The translations under genes and the position numbers were made by a program. A stretch of 64,000 nt of DNA from Melieria omissa (lineage: Eukaryota; Arthropoda; Insecta; Diptera; Ulidiidae), in assembly GCA_963971225.1 (NCBI GenBank), contig OZ020268.1, positions 45,868,404-45,932,403 on the forward strand. Reading direction: 5' to 3'. How positions within the stretch are numbered: position 1 is the first letter of the stretch; every line of letters begins with the position of its first letter. Of the stretch, positions 1-11,505 are shown piece by piece. The notes below the pieces were generated by a model. That model saw nothing but the letters and a program-made list of their open reading frames with translations. It ran no database searches and was not told the DNA's origin.

Positions 1-2361
1 CGGCTGCGTCAATCAAGTCACGTTCCCTTTCGTGCCACCATTGTTGTTGCAGCGACTGCGAGACAGTGGCCGCGGCTGCTGTTGGACACATCCCGTGCCC
101 GGCCCCACAACAACTGCCAGTCACAACAATTCCACTTTAAATGAGCTCCACGCTGGTCGCTCATTATTGTTGTTGCTGTCGTGGCGCAGGATAATATTAA
201 GATTTCCTCTTGGCTGCTGCGCTTTGAAGATTTCCTCAACTGCTGCTACTGATTTATGCGGCGCGCACACTTCTACCTTCGTCCGACACTCATCACTCTC
301 GGCCCATTGTGCCGGTTCGACCGCTTCTGCTGTAGCTGCGTTTTTTCTTCGCTTCGCTAAATGTGCGCTGCAAGCATAGTTAGGGCATTATTGTTGTTGT
401 TGCTTGTCGCGCTTATGTCGCTCTTGCAATTGTCAATGTGTGTGTATGTGTTTTTTGGAATTTCGTGCAACGGCCCAGTTGTCAGCATCAAAACAGTGGC
501 ATCAGCTCTAAGTTTTTACCCGCAGACTCATCTCGTCTCCATAGCTGTCATCTGCTCTCTTCACTGTGGTTTTTATTGCTTTGAAGTTGTTGTCGTGGTT
601 GTTGCTGCTGCCGGTAAGTACTTGCCGCTTGTTGTTATTGAGCCTGTAATTGTTTGCGCCTGTCCGACGTGTCTACACGGCGCGGCCGCATTCCCGCATT
701 TTCGCCGATATTTATCCTCTAATTTAGATTTTCGTCTCGAGCATTTGCTTGGAGATTTGTTTTGTGTTTGGCAACTGTCGCATTATTGGAGTATTGCATA
801 AAATTTGCATAAATTGTGGCCGCGCTGACATTTCTGCTGGACCGCGTCGAGCTCAGGCAAAGCAATCTAATTGGCAGTGCAGCATTTTTCGGAATCAAAT
901 GAGTGTTTCGTTGAAATCTTTGAAGCTTTCTAACAAAAAAAATGTGTGTATAGATGCAGCTTACTTAAAGAGCAGACACCAGTTTGTATAACAAATTGTC
1001 TGACCTTTTATATATGAAGACTTAGGCCGAGTTTTGTGCAATTATTGATTTTTTATTTGCAACTTTAAGCATAGAATGAAAGCAATTCAATGTTTTTGGT
1101 CGATTTGAAATAGTAAGAAGCTATTAAATTGCTGAAAGATTAAATGTTGACAAATACTGTTCTTATTTTTTTGATCGTCATTAACCAAAACTTCCTTCTA
1201 AGCCAGTGATGATCATTGTGCTAGTAGACCACCAGTCAGTAGTAATTCCTTTCCATTCAGTAGTAATCATTGATCAACTTTGTCATCAACATTCACTCTG
1301 AACTCTTCCACGCAATCAACATGTTGCCAACGCACGCAACATGTTGCTGTCATCCAGCATTTGGCCGCACTTAGCGCATGCTTAACGCGTATTTGGCTTT
1401 GTTTAAATTTGTCTCATTAGGGATTAGAATGCAAATTTATGTCTTTGTACATTGTCGATGTTTGTCGCGCACACTTTTACGACTGCCGACTACTGCTCGA
1501 GTTTTTCGTTTCTATTTTTCTTTCCACGCTTTGTTATGCTTCGGTTTCTGGTTTGGTCGCTTTCCAACAAACGAAATGGAAATTTATGTGACATTTTTGG
1601 CAGAGAAATTTAAAAGAGTTCTAGGCATTTTGTTACGTTTCAGGGGGATTTGCTAAAAATAGTTGCGTTTTATTTATGGACTTTTAGTTTTCGTCTCACG
1701 TTTGCGCAGACACTTGCTTCGGCGGCCGTTAGGCGTCGCATTATAGCTGGCGCCATCGTTGTTGTTATTGAAACAGCTTTTTCTGGCCTTGATTTATAGC
1801 TTTTACTTTGAATGTATTTTAAGAGATTCGATAAAAGACTTTTCCATTGATTGTGTCTCGAAATTTGCGTGGTGAATGTAGCTGAATGCGGTGCTGAAAG
1901 CTGCTTTCTCGAGTCAATGGAAACTTTCAATACACTATCGCGGCTCAGCTGACGCTGCGTTTGTTTATTTATTTTATTCCTTGTGTTCGCTGGTGTGACT
2001 GACAGTTGTTAGCAGTTGTTAATGGCTCATTGCTGTGGGCGGCATACAAACGTGTCAACAAGACAACTGAAGAGCAGCAACACGCGAAGCCTCAACCCAC
2101 GACAAAAGTTGTTTGCTGCTGGTAACGAAATTGCCAAACCACACTCGTTTTTATTGCCAAATCGTTCGGGCTACTCCTCAAGCGCCTAACAACAAGTCAA
2201 TTCATTTGACCGCACGCCCCCGCAACGCCACGCACCCGTCGATCGGCGGCGATCATAAAGTTCGAGAATTTACGCGCCGTTGCACAATTGGCTGCAACAA
2301 TTAATTAAATTGCCATAAAAATGCCAAATTAAATGAACAGCAACGCATCACTCGTTCTATG
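1..2361. other. No recognisable gene; trinucleotide-rich non-coding DNA
   Basis: This stretch is less AT-rich than most of the window and carries short GTT/CAA runs, for example near 165, 395 and 590. The longest plus-strand frame (361-801) is leucine- and valine-rich because it reads through GTT/TTG runs. A good splice-donor-like site lies at about 612 (CCG then GTAAGTAC), but I see no matching upstream exon evidence, so I do not call a gene. A perfect palindrome, GCAACATGTTGC, lies at about 1338-1349, with a near copy about 20 bp upstream. Confidence 0.5.
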
Positions 2362-2386
2362 GAATCGATCGAGCGTCGATCGATTC
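2362..2386. repeat. Perfect 11-bp inverted repeat with 3-nt loop
   Basis: GAATCGATCGA is followed by the loop GCG and then its exact reverse complement TCGATCGATTC. It can form a tight hairpin or present a symmetric binding site built from overlapping ATCGAT/CGATCG words. No neighbouring gene is recognised, so its role is unknown. Confidence 0.7.
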
Positions 2387-3169
2387 AGTGAACGCGACAA
2401 CGGGCGCTAGACGCGCATTAGGCAGACCGCATGCGAATTAGTAGAATGGCTGCAAAGTAGGGTTACCAGAGCAGATAAATTTTAAACACAGAGGGAAAAT
2501 TTTAATTGAGGATATTGGGAAATTCAATGTTTTTCAGGGTTGTGAGTTTGAGGAAAGTTCTTTTGGATTTTGAAACAATTTTTGGTTTATATTTGAAAAA
2601 AAAAATTCCAATACTACTTATTAGAATTGAAGAGAAACATTGGGTTAAAAAAGTACTTGACTTGTTTGATTCTAAGAATGAAAGTTAAGAATGGAAAACA
2701 CAAAAAATAGAAAAACTCAAATACAAAAACCATCAATAACCACCAATAACTGATTTTTTTTATTCTCTTGTGTTAAGAATGAAAAATAATTCGAATACAA
2801 AAATAAACAATAACGAGCTGCTACGTTGGCTCTCGAACCTACGATGAAGCTCCGACAAAGAGAAATTGGAGCAGTGATTTCGGTGGAATGAACAAGTTGT
2901 GGAAGTCTCATTGTCAGTTGAGGTGGTCTACTGAAGACAGAGTCTAACTCCATAACGAGTTGTTATGATCAGTTAACAAACGAACCAAATCAGGCCTTAT
3001 AGGAAGAAAGGACTGAGGTCTCTGCTGAGTTTGTCAAAATTAATTGTGTCCTAATGGATCTTTATTACAACTCATGAACAGATATCCATCTGTTATCAAT
3101 AAGGATCCAATGGGGTTCTATTTGTGGCTATCTACACCTATGTCAGCCAGTTACACCCTTCTACCTGAT
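2387..3169. other. No recognisable gene
   Basis: Ordinary AT-rich sequence. Between about 2660 and 2815 a loose duplication of a segment containing TTAAGAATGAAAA and AATACAAAAA words is visible. The minus strand near 2850 has a GGTTCGAGAGCC word like a pol III B box, but no matching A box, so it is not called a SINE. Confidence 0.4.
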
Positions 3170-3300
3170 CAGAAGAGATCTAGCTGCTTCTTTAGCAAGA
3201 ATTTCTGCTTCTTCATAACACTCAATCTTTCATGTTTTGGAAGTTAAAAGAGCATTGATTTGTTCCCATTAAGATTGAGCTTCTGTAGGCAGTTTCAAAT
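3170..3300 (-). mobile_element. Possible LINE RNase H relic (very short)
   Basis: On the minus strand, 3229 to 3175 reads IECYEEAEILAKEAARS, which resembles the end of a retrotransposon RNase H domain (pattern G-x-E-x-A-D-x-L-A-K-x-A) with the glycine and the aspartate lost. Nothing else of the element is readable on either side, and frames are broken around it. It may be chance; a translated search against insect LINE RNase H domains would decide. Confidence 0.25.
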
Positions 3301-3309
3301 AAGCTTTAA

Positions 3310-4029
3310 CCCTTCCGCTACAGGTTTTTAATGAGCAAAGTTAAAATTTTACGTTAATCCGTTCCATAATATTTTTTTAATTTTTATTACCGAACCCTGT
3401 TTTTTTAGAATGTATTTTTAGAATTTTTCATATGACAGCAATATATCGTTGTGCTTGTAATAATTACTTAACCCTTTCGGGACGGAGTTTAATGTTGAAA
3501 TATTCTCATGCTATGAATGTTGGGGTTCGACTATTATATTGGACGCTCACAAATTCTGAAATCATCCTTTTATGCGTCAACACCGAAATCGAAAAAATAT
3601 TTTGCTTGGGTCGTAAGATTTGAATAATTGTTTTGAGGGGCATTAAAAACTTGCTGGGACGTATTATCTCAGTAGTCCCGAAAGGATTAAACATACAATT
3701 TTCTATGCACAACTAAAAATCGAATATTTCATAATTTATTTCAGCTAAAATAATTTAAAAAAATATATCTGAATTGAAGTGAAAAGGCAAATTTAAAATG
3801 TTTCTTATATTTTTCGGCTTTTCTTTCTTTACAATGTCAAAATATAGCACTTAGGAAACGTGTCTACTTCTCTTCTTTAAACCTAAATATTCAGTTTATC
3901 AATTTTGTATTATTTCTAAAACTTCAAACTGTTCTGAGGGCCAACAAAAGAATTTATTCTTGAAACCGTAGAAGGTTCAGACATCCACAAGGTAGCATGT
4001 TTCCATATGGCAACAAAATAGCAAAAGGG
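3310..4029. mobile_element. TTAA-flanked MITE (piggyBac-like), outer copy
   Basis: A 720-bp non-coding segment flanked on both sides by TTAA (3306-3309 and 4030-4033). Its ends are inverted: CCCTTCCGCTA on the left and CCCTTTTGCTA as the reverse complement of the right. TTAA target duplication is diagnostic of the piggyBac superfamily, and is also seen in Kolobok and Sola3. There is no transposase frame, so it would be non-autonomous. It contains a second TTAA element. The short imperfect inverted repeat keeps confidence moderate. Confidence 0.5.
3472..3686. mobile_element. TTAA-flanked MITE nested in the outer copy
   Basis: A 215-bp segment flanked by TTAA (3468-3471 and 3687-3690). The left end reads CCCTTTCGGGAC and the reverse complement of the right end reads TCCTTTCGGGAC, a 12-bp inverted repeat with one mismatch. 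It is non-coding and lies wholly within the 3310-4029 element, so it inserted later. An apparent related single terminus (TTAACCCTTTCGGAC on the minus strand) is at about 8034-8048. Confidence 0.6.
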
Positions 4030-4033
4030 TTAA

Positions 4034-6109
4034 GTAGTAGAAAGTATCGATAGTCTTGGGAATTGGGTACTGCAGTATCAAAATTGTAAGTATTGTATAC
4101 TTTTCAAAAGAATTCTGTACTCATACGAAAGGCTTTTGCTCCTTAAATTCCCTTCAATTGACTTTTCTTCGGTACTTAGATATTTTTATTAACTTGAAGG
4201 TGCGCACTTGGAAAAGACGATTAAAAAATTGTTAATCAAGTTTTGTATTTCTATATTTTTTCTCCCAGTCTGAGCATTCGAAACGCTGGTAACTCTACTG
4301 AAAGCGAATTAAAAGGCCTCGGCGTTTACGGTCAAAGCTCATAATTTACAATTTCCTAAACAAGCAACGATAAGAATCGAAATTGACACACGGCCACAAA
4401 AACAACAAAAACCAATTACAAACGAAAACAAAGCGAGAACAAGAAGTAGCGAAGCGAAAAACCACAATCAGTTAGAAAACAGTGAAAAACTCCACGGCGC
4501 AACGACGCATGCGCAGCATTTTTGTGTGCGCGCGCCAGTGAAGTGAACAGTGGGAGTGGTTGAACCGACAGAGTGCGACTTGTGGGCGCCCAAGCTGCAA
4601 GCATGTGGAGTGGGTGGTGGGAGGGACGCAATTTTGTGTTTTCCCCAGCAAAGTCATTGAAATTGTCTAAGAAATTTTCAGCGATTTTCGTTGGGGTTTT
4701 TTAGTCGTGAAGGTGTAAATGTTGCTTGTCGATTGTCAATGCAAACAGACAGTTAGGCGACCAGACAGCGGAAATGTCAATTCAAATTTGCCGAGTAACG
4801 TTGACGCAGCGTTTAAGCATTTTTGTTCGCACCACTGTTGGCGACTAATTCTGCAATGTGTTGTTTAGATTTCCCAAGAAAATGTCTACGCTTGTTGGCA
4901 ACAATCGTTTCGTTGTGTTAAATGCAATTTACGTGCAATTGGCTGTGGCTTTGTTGGTGGCTTTAAGCTGTTTGCTGAAAACGAACTTTAAATATTCAAA
5001 CTGCAGCAAATTTTTTCTAACAACTCATTATTATGTGTGCTGCAACGTCAAAGCAGCAATGACAACTAGAAACATAACAACAACAACAACACGTAGAGCA
5101 TTACATAACAGCGACGACAAGAAGCACAACAAGCGCTGGTCTCTCTTATCGGCCACAAAGCATCGCCTCACATTGACGATGGCGTCAGAGTGGCAGACGC
5201 CACCGCGCGGCCAGCGAGCACTTGACAGCGTTGTGCGTGTCGCCTAATGAAATGTGCATTTATTAAAATTAAAATCGAAAACATACCGCAGCCAGGCAGC
5301 GACCGCGCGGCATCCTGTTGCGCCGCCACCTCTTGGCCGCCGGGGCCAGCTCCAGTTGCCGGTGTCGCTGCATAAATTAAACATTGCCAGCCACTCAAAA
5401 GTGTTGCAGCGCTCGTTCACGTGTCGTCAGTTGATGCCATTATGATAGAATTTAGTGGCTGTACGCACTGCTCCAACGACTCGGAGGACGATTAGAAGCG
5501 CCGATAGGGCGACGAACGATTTGCAGGCGCAAGTGACAAATTGTGGCGGCACGTACTCGCAATGAATGGTGGCGATCCGAGGCCCGAGATGTGACTGTTC
5601 GGAATACGAAAAACTGCTTAAAAGTTAGTGTTTGCGTTGTAGAAGCTTCGAAAGAGACTTGCGTGCCTGATGAACTGAATTCTGCAGATCTGATCATTTT
5701 TACACATTGTTTAAATCAATGTAATGCAGATTAAGTCAAGAAATTCTCGATATTTCGAAGGAACTATTCAACAGCATTTGAACAGAAATAAGTTAATCGT
5801 TTTCTTGATTTCAGCTCAGCCGATAAGATAACTAGACTCAGAATTGAATCAGAAACCTTGACCTCAGACTCAAAGATACAAATTTTGTAAAGAGTCGAGT
5901 TGTGTCATAGACATAAAATTTATGTTCTTGCTGTTTCTCCTTTCAATACTGCAGCTTTGAATGAGTAGTAATATCTACTCAGCTCTGATTCGTATACAAA
6001 AATCCACTGCAGTCATCACTTAATTAAAACGATTTTGCAAGCTTGGATTGAGTAGCTCAGTGTCCAGTAGTGAACCCAATAAAGAGACTGACAGAAGTAT
6101 GAATCAAAG
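4034..6109. other. No recognisable gene; weak ORF at 4858-5247
   Basis: Mixed composition. The plus-strand frame at 4858-5247 (129 codons) has one hydrophobic stretch and a threonine run produced by an ACA repeat. It matches nothing I recognise and has no clear gene context, so I treat it as chance. The GC-richer part at about 4480-5560 contains short CAA runs, as elsewhere in the window. Confidence 0.4.
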
Positions 6110-6880
6110 GTAGTTTATGAAAACTGTGACCAATAATGCCTCTGAATCTTTTGCTCCAGATGATCCGTTCGAAATAAAACTCTGAAAACACCGACGATGC
6201 GACAACTCCGCGTTTTCTAGTTATGCCGGGCAATCGATAATTCCGAGTCTGGACCTTTGCTCTAGCCGACCCATTTGAAATAAAACTCTGCGAATACCGA
6301 CAATTCGACAATTCCGGGTCTTCTACTAACGTTGGTGAATCGATAACTAAGATTCTTTGACGAACGTCACCGGTTTAAAAATTCCGGGTGGTGCCTATAC
6401 AACGGTTCAAATGCCGTTGGCTTTCTATGAAGGCTGGTAAATCTATAATTCCTGCTCTAACGAATTGATAATTCCGAGTCTTCTGCATAAACCGGCGAAT
6501 CGATCACTTGGGGTATTCTATTCACACTGGTGAAATTATAACTCTGGGTCTTGATGTAATTGAGGATCTTCTATGAACGCTGAAAAATCGATAATTCCAG
6601 GTATTCTTCAAATGCCTGTAAATCGATAACTTGGGGTCTTCTGCAAATGTCTACAAATCAATTACTCGGGGTCTTCTTGAATGAATTAATAATTCTGGGT
6701 CTTGAGCGAAAAACATGGAATATATAATTTTAGTTTTTCTATGAACGCTGACAAATCTATAATTCCAGGTATTCTACGAACGCCGGTAAATCGGTAACTC
6801 CGGATCTTCTTCTATAAATAGCTTTCTGTAGACGCCGACAAATCGTTTATTTGAGGTCCATAATTCCAGATCTCCGGCTA
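6110..6880. repeat. Degenerate minisatellite, roughly 35-45 bp unit
   Basis: The words AATCGATAATTCCGGGTCTTCT and diverged versions recur about every 35-45 bp, usually joined by a segment like ACGCTGGTAA. Clear copies are near 6230, 6310, 6390, 6470, 6545, 6590, 6620, 6665, 6760 and 6790. The copies are strongly diverged, so the array is old. It has no coding potential. Confidence 0.65.
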
Positions 6881-7344
6881 CTGTAATAACTTGCAAAGCT
6901 TGAAAAGTGTTAGTCACTCCATAGCTTACTTTGGTATTCTCTGATCCTTTTATACTATGTTGGTTCTTTTTAAAACAACTCATTTCTAAGCTTCTTAAAA
7001 CTAATGAAATTGTTTTTCTTTACAGATTACAATTAATTCCAACATATTTTAACGTTATGAGTAAGTTTTTCAATCAGTTTAAATAAACCAAAATAAGTGA
7101 TTCATATGAAGTTTTTGTATATACTTATGTATATTTCTATTGATGAGGACCAGTCTTTACAAGAAGTGGAGAGAAATTTAGTATAGCGACGAGTTATCCT
7201 TCAATGCAGACTAAGTACTTCTATGTTAAGTAGGTTTTCTAAGCATTTGAAACTTTGCAAGTAGAAATAGTCAATGTCGACATTGAAAGAAACCGAAATT
7301 AAATTTCTGAAATATATCGAAGATTTGCACCTCTTATTACCATT
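6881..7344. other. No recognisable gene
   Basis: AT-rich sequence between a minisatellite and a LINE fragment. Part of it may be diverged LINE sequence upstream of the motif at 7351, but I cannot read a conserved frame there. Confidence 0.4.
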
Positions 7345-7600
7345 TCACACAAATAGGGGCACTCCTCAAGGTGCGGTTCTGTCTCCACTGCAGTGAGGGT
7401 GATTGATACTTTGCTTACCGTTTACAAGTCCATGGACAGAAAGATGCAGAGAACTCTGGCTATGATTGACAAGATTGAATGGGCTATCCGCTAATCCCAC
7501 TAAGACTAGTATGGTTCTCTTTACTAAAAGGACGAAGCTTGATAGATTAATCTTGCCTACACTCAAGGCAGTCACTGTTCTATCCAAAGCTATCCAAAGA
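7345..7600 (+). mobile_element. LINE reverse transcriptase fragment (dead)
   Basis: Two blocks of a non-LTR retrotransposon reverse transcriptase are readable on the plus strand. At 7351-7392 the frame gives GTPQGAVLSPLQ, the conserved G-x-P-Q-G-x-x-L-S-P motif. At 7481-7590, in another frame, it gives GLSANPTKTSMVLFTKR, the region just after the catalytic YADD box in insect Jockey/I-like elements. The YADD segment itself is missing, and stops and frame changes separate the blocks, so this is an internally deleted, inactive copy. Its ends are not visible. Confidence 0.75.
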
Positions 7601-9424
7601 GCTCAAGTCTTGAAGTCATTCCAAGTCAACGGACACAAACATTAATGTCATCTCCCACTTTATAAGAGAGTCTCAATGGATTCCCTCTTCCACCAGGGGT
7701 TGTTAAGTTTATTCACTGATTTATTTAGCCAATGAGGAAACGTAGATACTTACTGACTATGGAAATATTATGATTCATAAAAATTTACTTTAACCTATAA
7801 CTTGTTCTAAGAAGACCTAAATAGAAGGTATCTTTATTCTTTACTTTATAAAGTTTATAGATATTCTTGATTATTGCTATGTAGATTGTTTGAAAATTAT
7901 AGATTCATAGTTTTATACCAATAAGTTTCTAGAAATCTTTTTAGAAAAAATTTATAGAATTGTGTGAATATTTGAATGAATTTTATCTTTCAACAGATGT
8001 GCTATTGAAGATCTTCCGCACACTTGTGATCATCAAGTCCGAAAGGGTTAAGTATAAAAGCATCACTGCGCCAAATTGCCACACTAACTGACTGACTGAA
8101 CATAAATCAAGGCAATTGCTTTGCCTAACTCCACTCAAAGCATACCAAGCAGCCTTGACGCACATTCCCACTGAGCAACAGAAACTCAGGGATTACCGAA
8201 TTCTTGCGATTTCTCAACAAACCCTCCATTTGTTTGTGCTGCCAGAGTGCGCTGATTTTTATGTGTTTCATCAAGCAACTAATTTGTTGAACTTCACGGA
8301 ACATCGTCGCTCGTTGGCCAAGAACCGATCAAGTTCAGTCAACCAGCAAAACAAAAACAAAAAAGTGGAACAGTCAGCCCAACCGACCGGACAGAGCTCA
8401 TCAAATTTCGTATGCGCAGTGACGCGCACACCCAACGCACATAACTGCCACACGTTGCGCATGCGGCTTGAATATTGCCAAAACTGACAACAACAACAAT
8501 CAAAAGCAACAATAAAAAATTTAGACAGCGAACGCAAAACCTTCAAAATCAAATCAGAATTCAGGCTCTGCGCTTTGTGGCATTTTGATTTGATGCTGAA
8601 GCGTTAGTTTTTTAATCGTTTGCCAAGACGGACAGCTTCCTCTGCGCGTGCGTTGTGGCGCAGACGCAGCTGCAACACGCCTGCGCGGATCAACCCAGCC
8701 CGGCTCGGCTGGATTTATTTGTTTCCTGTCGTGTTGTGGCGTTTGATGTGCGTTCGTTTTGTGCGCCGCAAAATGAGTTGCAAATTACAGGCTGCGACTG
8801 CATCGGCGGGCGGCAGTGACTAAAATTTGACTTCAAATCCATTGCAAACTCAACTTTTGCAAATTTCGGACATGGTGTGGCAAATGGACACTTATTGACA
8901 CGTTGTTGTTGTTCATGCTTTGGCTCTTGTTGTTGTTGTTGGAGATGCGGCAGCTGTAGCCTGTTTAGGCGGACACTAATGTGGCAAGCAATTTTTTGAA
9001 TGATGTGTTGGCTGCAGCAGCGTGAGAAACGCCACTTCAACGAAACTCATTCATTTATTGTATTTATTTGTTTATTTACCGGATTTGTGGTAAAGTTGAA
9101 ATTAAAAGAGCCGCTCAACGCAGACAAAGCGAAGCAAAATGAATGTTGTTGGCGGTCGCATTTTCGAGGCGTTCGCTTCGACCGAAAATATGAAAACATG
9201 TCGAAAATAACCAAAAAAAAAGAACAATACCAAAAGTGTAAATAGTCGAACAAGTTTTCATTTTGTTGTTTTAGTTTTGTGTAAACTTTGTACTAAAGTC
9301 AACGCTTTGAAAAGTGAGAATGTGCGCTGCGGTTTATCATTAACCAAATAGTTGTTTTAATTCACTTGATCAAATTTGTCGAGCCTGTTGTTTGAGGTTA
9401 AACTGAGCTAAGGAAATTTGGGGT
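7601..9424. other. No recognisable gene
   Basis: AT-rich to about 8080, then more mixed DNA with CAA/TTG runs to 9250. A plus frame at 8116-8487 (123 codons) is unremarkable and probably chance. An isolated terminus-like TTAACCCTTTCGGAC (minus strand, about 8034-8048) resembles the end of the TTAA element at 3472, but I could not find a partner end. Confidence 0.4.
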
Positions 9425-11505
9425 ACATTGAACCAGTTTAACCCTCGAATGCAAGTGGGTTTTTGAAGTCAAAACCATGCAAAGAGTGCTTTTAGCAAAA
9501 TATTTGGGTATTCTAGACAAATATTTTTACGCTGAACCAGTTAAACCCCTCAAAATACTTCAATGAGCAGCAACAGCAACAAAGTGGAAACTTGAATGAT
9601 TTATCAGATAGAAATACTGAAATATCTGAAATTTTGCAAGTGAAAACCACGTAAATAGGACTTTTAACAAAATGTTTGTGTGGTTTAGACAAATATTTTA
9701 ATACTTTATCAGTTTAACCCTCAAATGCTCCAATTAGCAGCGAATTTGATGGAAGAAATATGTAATTTATCAAATAGAAATACTGAAATATCTGAGCAAA
9801 AGCCATGTAAAGAGGAATTTCAATAAAATTTTTGTGTATCCTAGACAAATATTTTAACACTGGAACAGTTTAACTCTCAAATGCTTCAGTGGCAGCGATT
9901 TTAGTGGGAAAGTATGTGCTTTATTAAAGAGAAATACTGAAATATCTGAGTTTTTTTAGTGAGAACCATCTAAATGGACTTTTAACCAATTGTTTCTAGA
10001 ATACTAGACAAACATTTTAACACTGTATCAGTTTAACTCTCAAATGTTTCAGGAAGAAAGCACTTAAGTGGTCAAATATGTGATTTATCATATAGAGATT
10101 TGAAATATCTGAGTTTTTTTTTTAAGAAATCACATGTAAAGTGAACTTTTAACAAACATTTTGTGTATTTTAGACAAATATGTTAACACCGAACCAGTTT
10201 AACCCTCAAATGCTTCAATGAGTTGGCAACTTTGGTAAACAAATATGTGATTTATCAGAGGAAAATACTGAAATATCTGAAATTTTGTACGTGAAAACCA
10301 TGCAAAGAAGACTTTTTACTAATTGTTTGGGTATTTTAGATAAATATTTTAACATTAACCCGGCATCGGTGTGGTGGGGTATACCATACCCCAGAGGTTG
10401 TATTTTTGTAAATATTACGCCTATTAGTTTTTTGTGGGCACTATCGCTTCTAGTAGCTGTTTATAACAGTCCAACCTTACACATTTGCTATCCAAAAACA
10501 ACTTGAGTTTTACCAGTTTTCAGTCACATCCCGCTAAAGTTCATTGGGGTATGACATACCCCACCACACCAATAACGTAACTTTTTGTGTAAATGATTTT
10601 GAATTCAAATTGATATTTTTGATGGTCTAGTAGTCATCGATTTATTCAAAAACTCACCGTACGGAAACATAAGAGGCAAATACAAACTGTCCAACTGCTA
10701 CGTGCAAAAAAAGCTCCCAGTTCAGTATTCACATTTCGTCGCCGTAGAAAGCGAATATCGTATGTTCTATTGAACTTAATAGCACATACGACAATCGTTT
10801 TCATCGTATAATATGTACCAAAAAATATCATTATTTTTGTACATTATCATGATTCTGTAAATCTTTGAGATAACGCAAAGCTGTACCAAAACGTCGTCAG
10901 TACAGCACACAATGTACGGTTTGTCTGAGAGCAAAAACCTTATACATCTTGCAAAACATGCGCTAATTTTGAGACCCTATATTTCGCTACTCTTTCACCG
11001 TAGCTACCGAAAATTGTATGTCACATAACTACATGTATGTCGTTTTTAAAACAGACTATGGTTTTTGGAAAATTATACAATGTAATTTTTTTAAACCCCA
11101 TTTTATGAAGTCAACCTATAAATCTCAGTATTTTTCGTTTATTTTTCTTATATTTGTTATTTTCTTTTACAAATTGCTTGCACATGAAATTTTTTTGCAT
11201 TTTCTTACGTAAAATTAAATGAAGAATAATATGTAATTGCTATCTTTTATATTTGTGTTGTTTCGTGGGGTTGGTGCTATATAAAGTTTTGGGGTATGTC
11301 ATACCCCACCACACCAATAACGTAATTTTTTTTCACCACACCAACGCCGGGTTAAATCGGTTTCACTCTCAAATGCTTCAGTGGGCAGCAACTTTTATGG
11401 GAAAAGATGTGATTTATCACAGACAAATATTGGAATATCTGAATTATTTTAAGTGAAAACAACGTAAAGAGGATATTTAACTAACATTTTCTGTATTTTT
11501 TTAAA
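9425..11505. repeat. Satellite-like array, about 165-bp unit, interrupted
   Basis: A unit containing CAGTTTAACCCTCAAATGCT, AGCAACTTT, TGTGATTTATCA, ACTGAAATATCTGA and TTTTAGACAAATATTTTAAC recurs. The CAGTTTAAC block is seen near 9436, 9537, 9707, 9866, 10028 and 10194, and its continuation is found after the insertion near 11357. Spacing is mostly 155-170 bp, close to a nucleosome repeat. The array is split by the TTAA element at 10359-11351; the unit resumes in register on the far side. No coding potential. Confidence 0.8.
10359..11351. mobile_element. TTAA-flanked MITE (piggyBac-like), 993 bp
   Basis: Flanked by TTAA at 10355-10358 and 11352-11355. The left end CCCGGCATCGGTGTGGTG and the reverse complement of the right end CCCGGCGTTGGTGTGGTG form an 18-bp inverted repeat with three mismatches. 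Three subterminal hairpins of the form GGGGTAT-3 nt-ATACCCC lie at 10376-10392, 10546-10562 and 11291-11307, and the block ACCACACCAATAACGTAA after the last two is repeated. There is no transposase frame, so it is non-autonomous. It sits cleanly inside one satellite unit, which gives an empty-site comparison. Confidence 0.82.

Noticed and set aside
361..801. 146-codon plus ORF with hydrophobic start and a donor-like site at 612
   Set aside because: Leucine and valine runs come from GTT/TTG repeats; no domain, no acceptor and no second exon.
2840..2860. GGTTCGAGAGCC word on the minus strand, like a pol III B box
   Set aside because: No A box at the right distance and no tRNA-like fold.
4858..5247. 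129-codon plus ORF with a hydrophobic segment
   Set aside because: Low-complexity threonine run from ACA repeat; no recognised domain or gene context.
8034..8048. Single TTAACCCTTTCGGAC terminus (minus strand)
   Set aside because: Resembles the end of the 3472 TTAA element, but no partner end with TTAA was found nearby.
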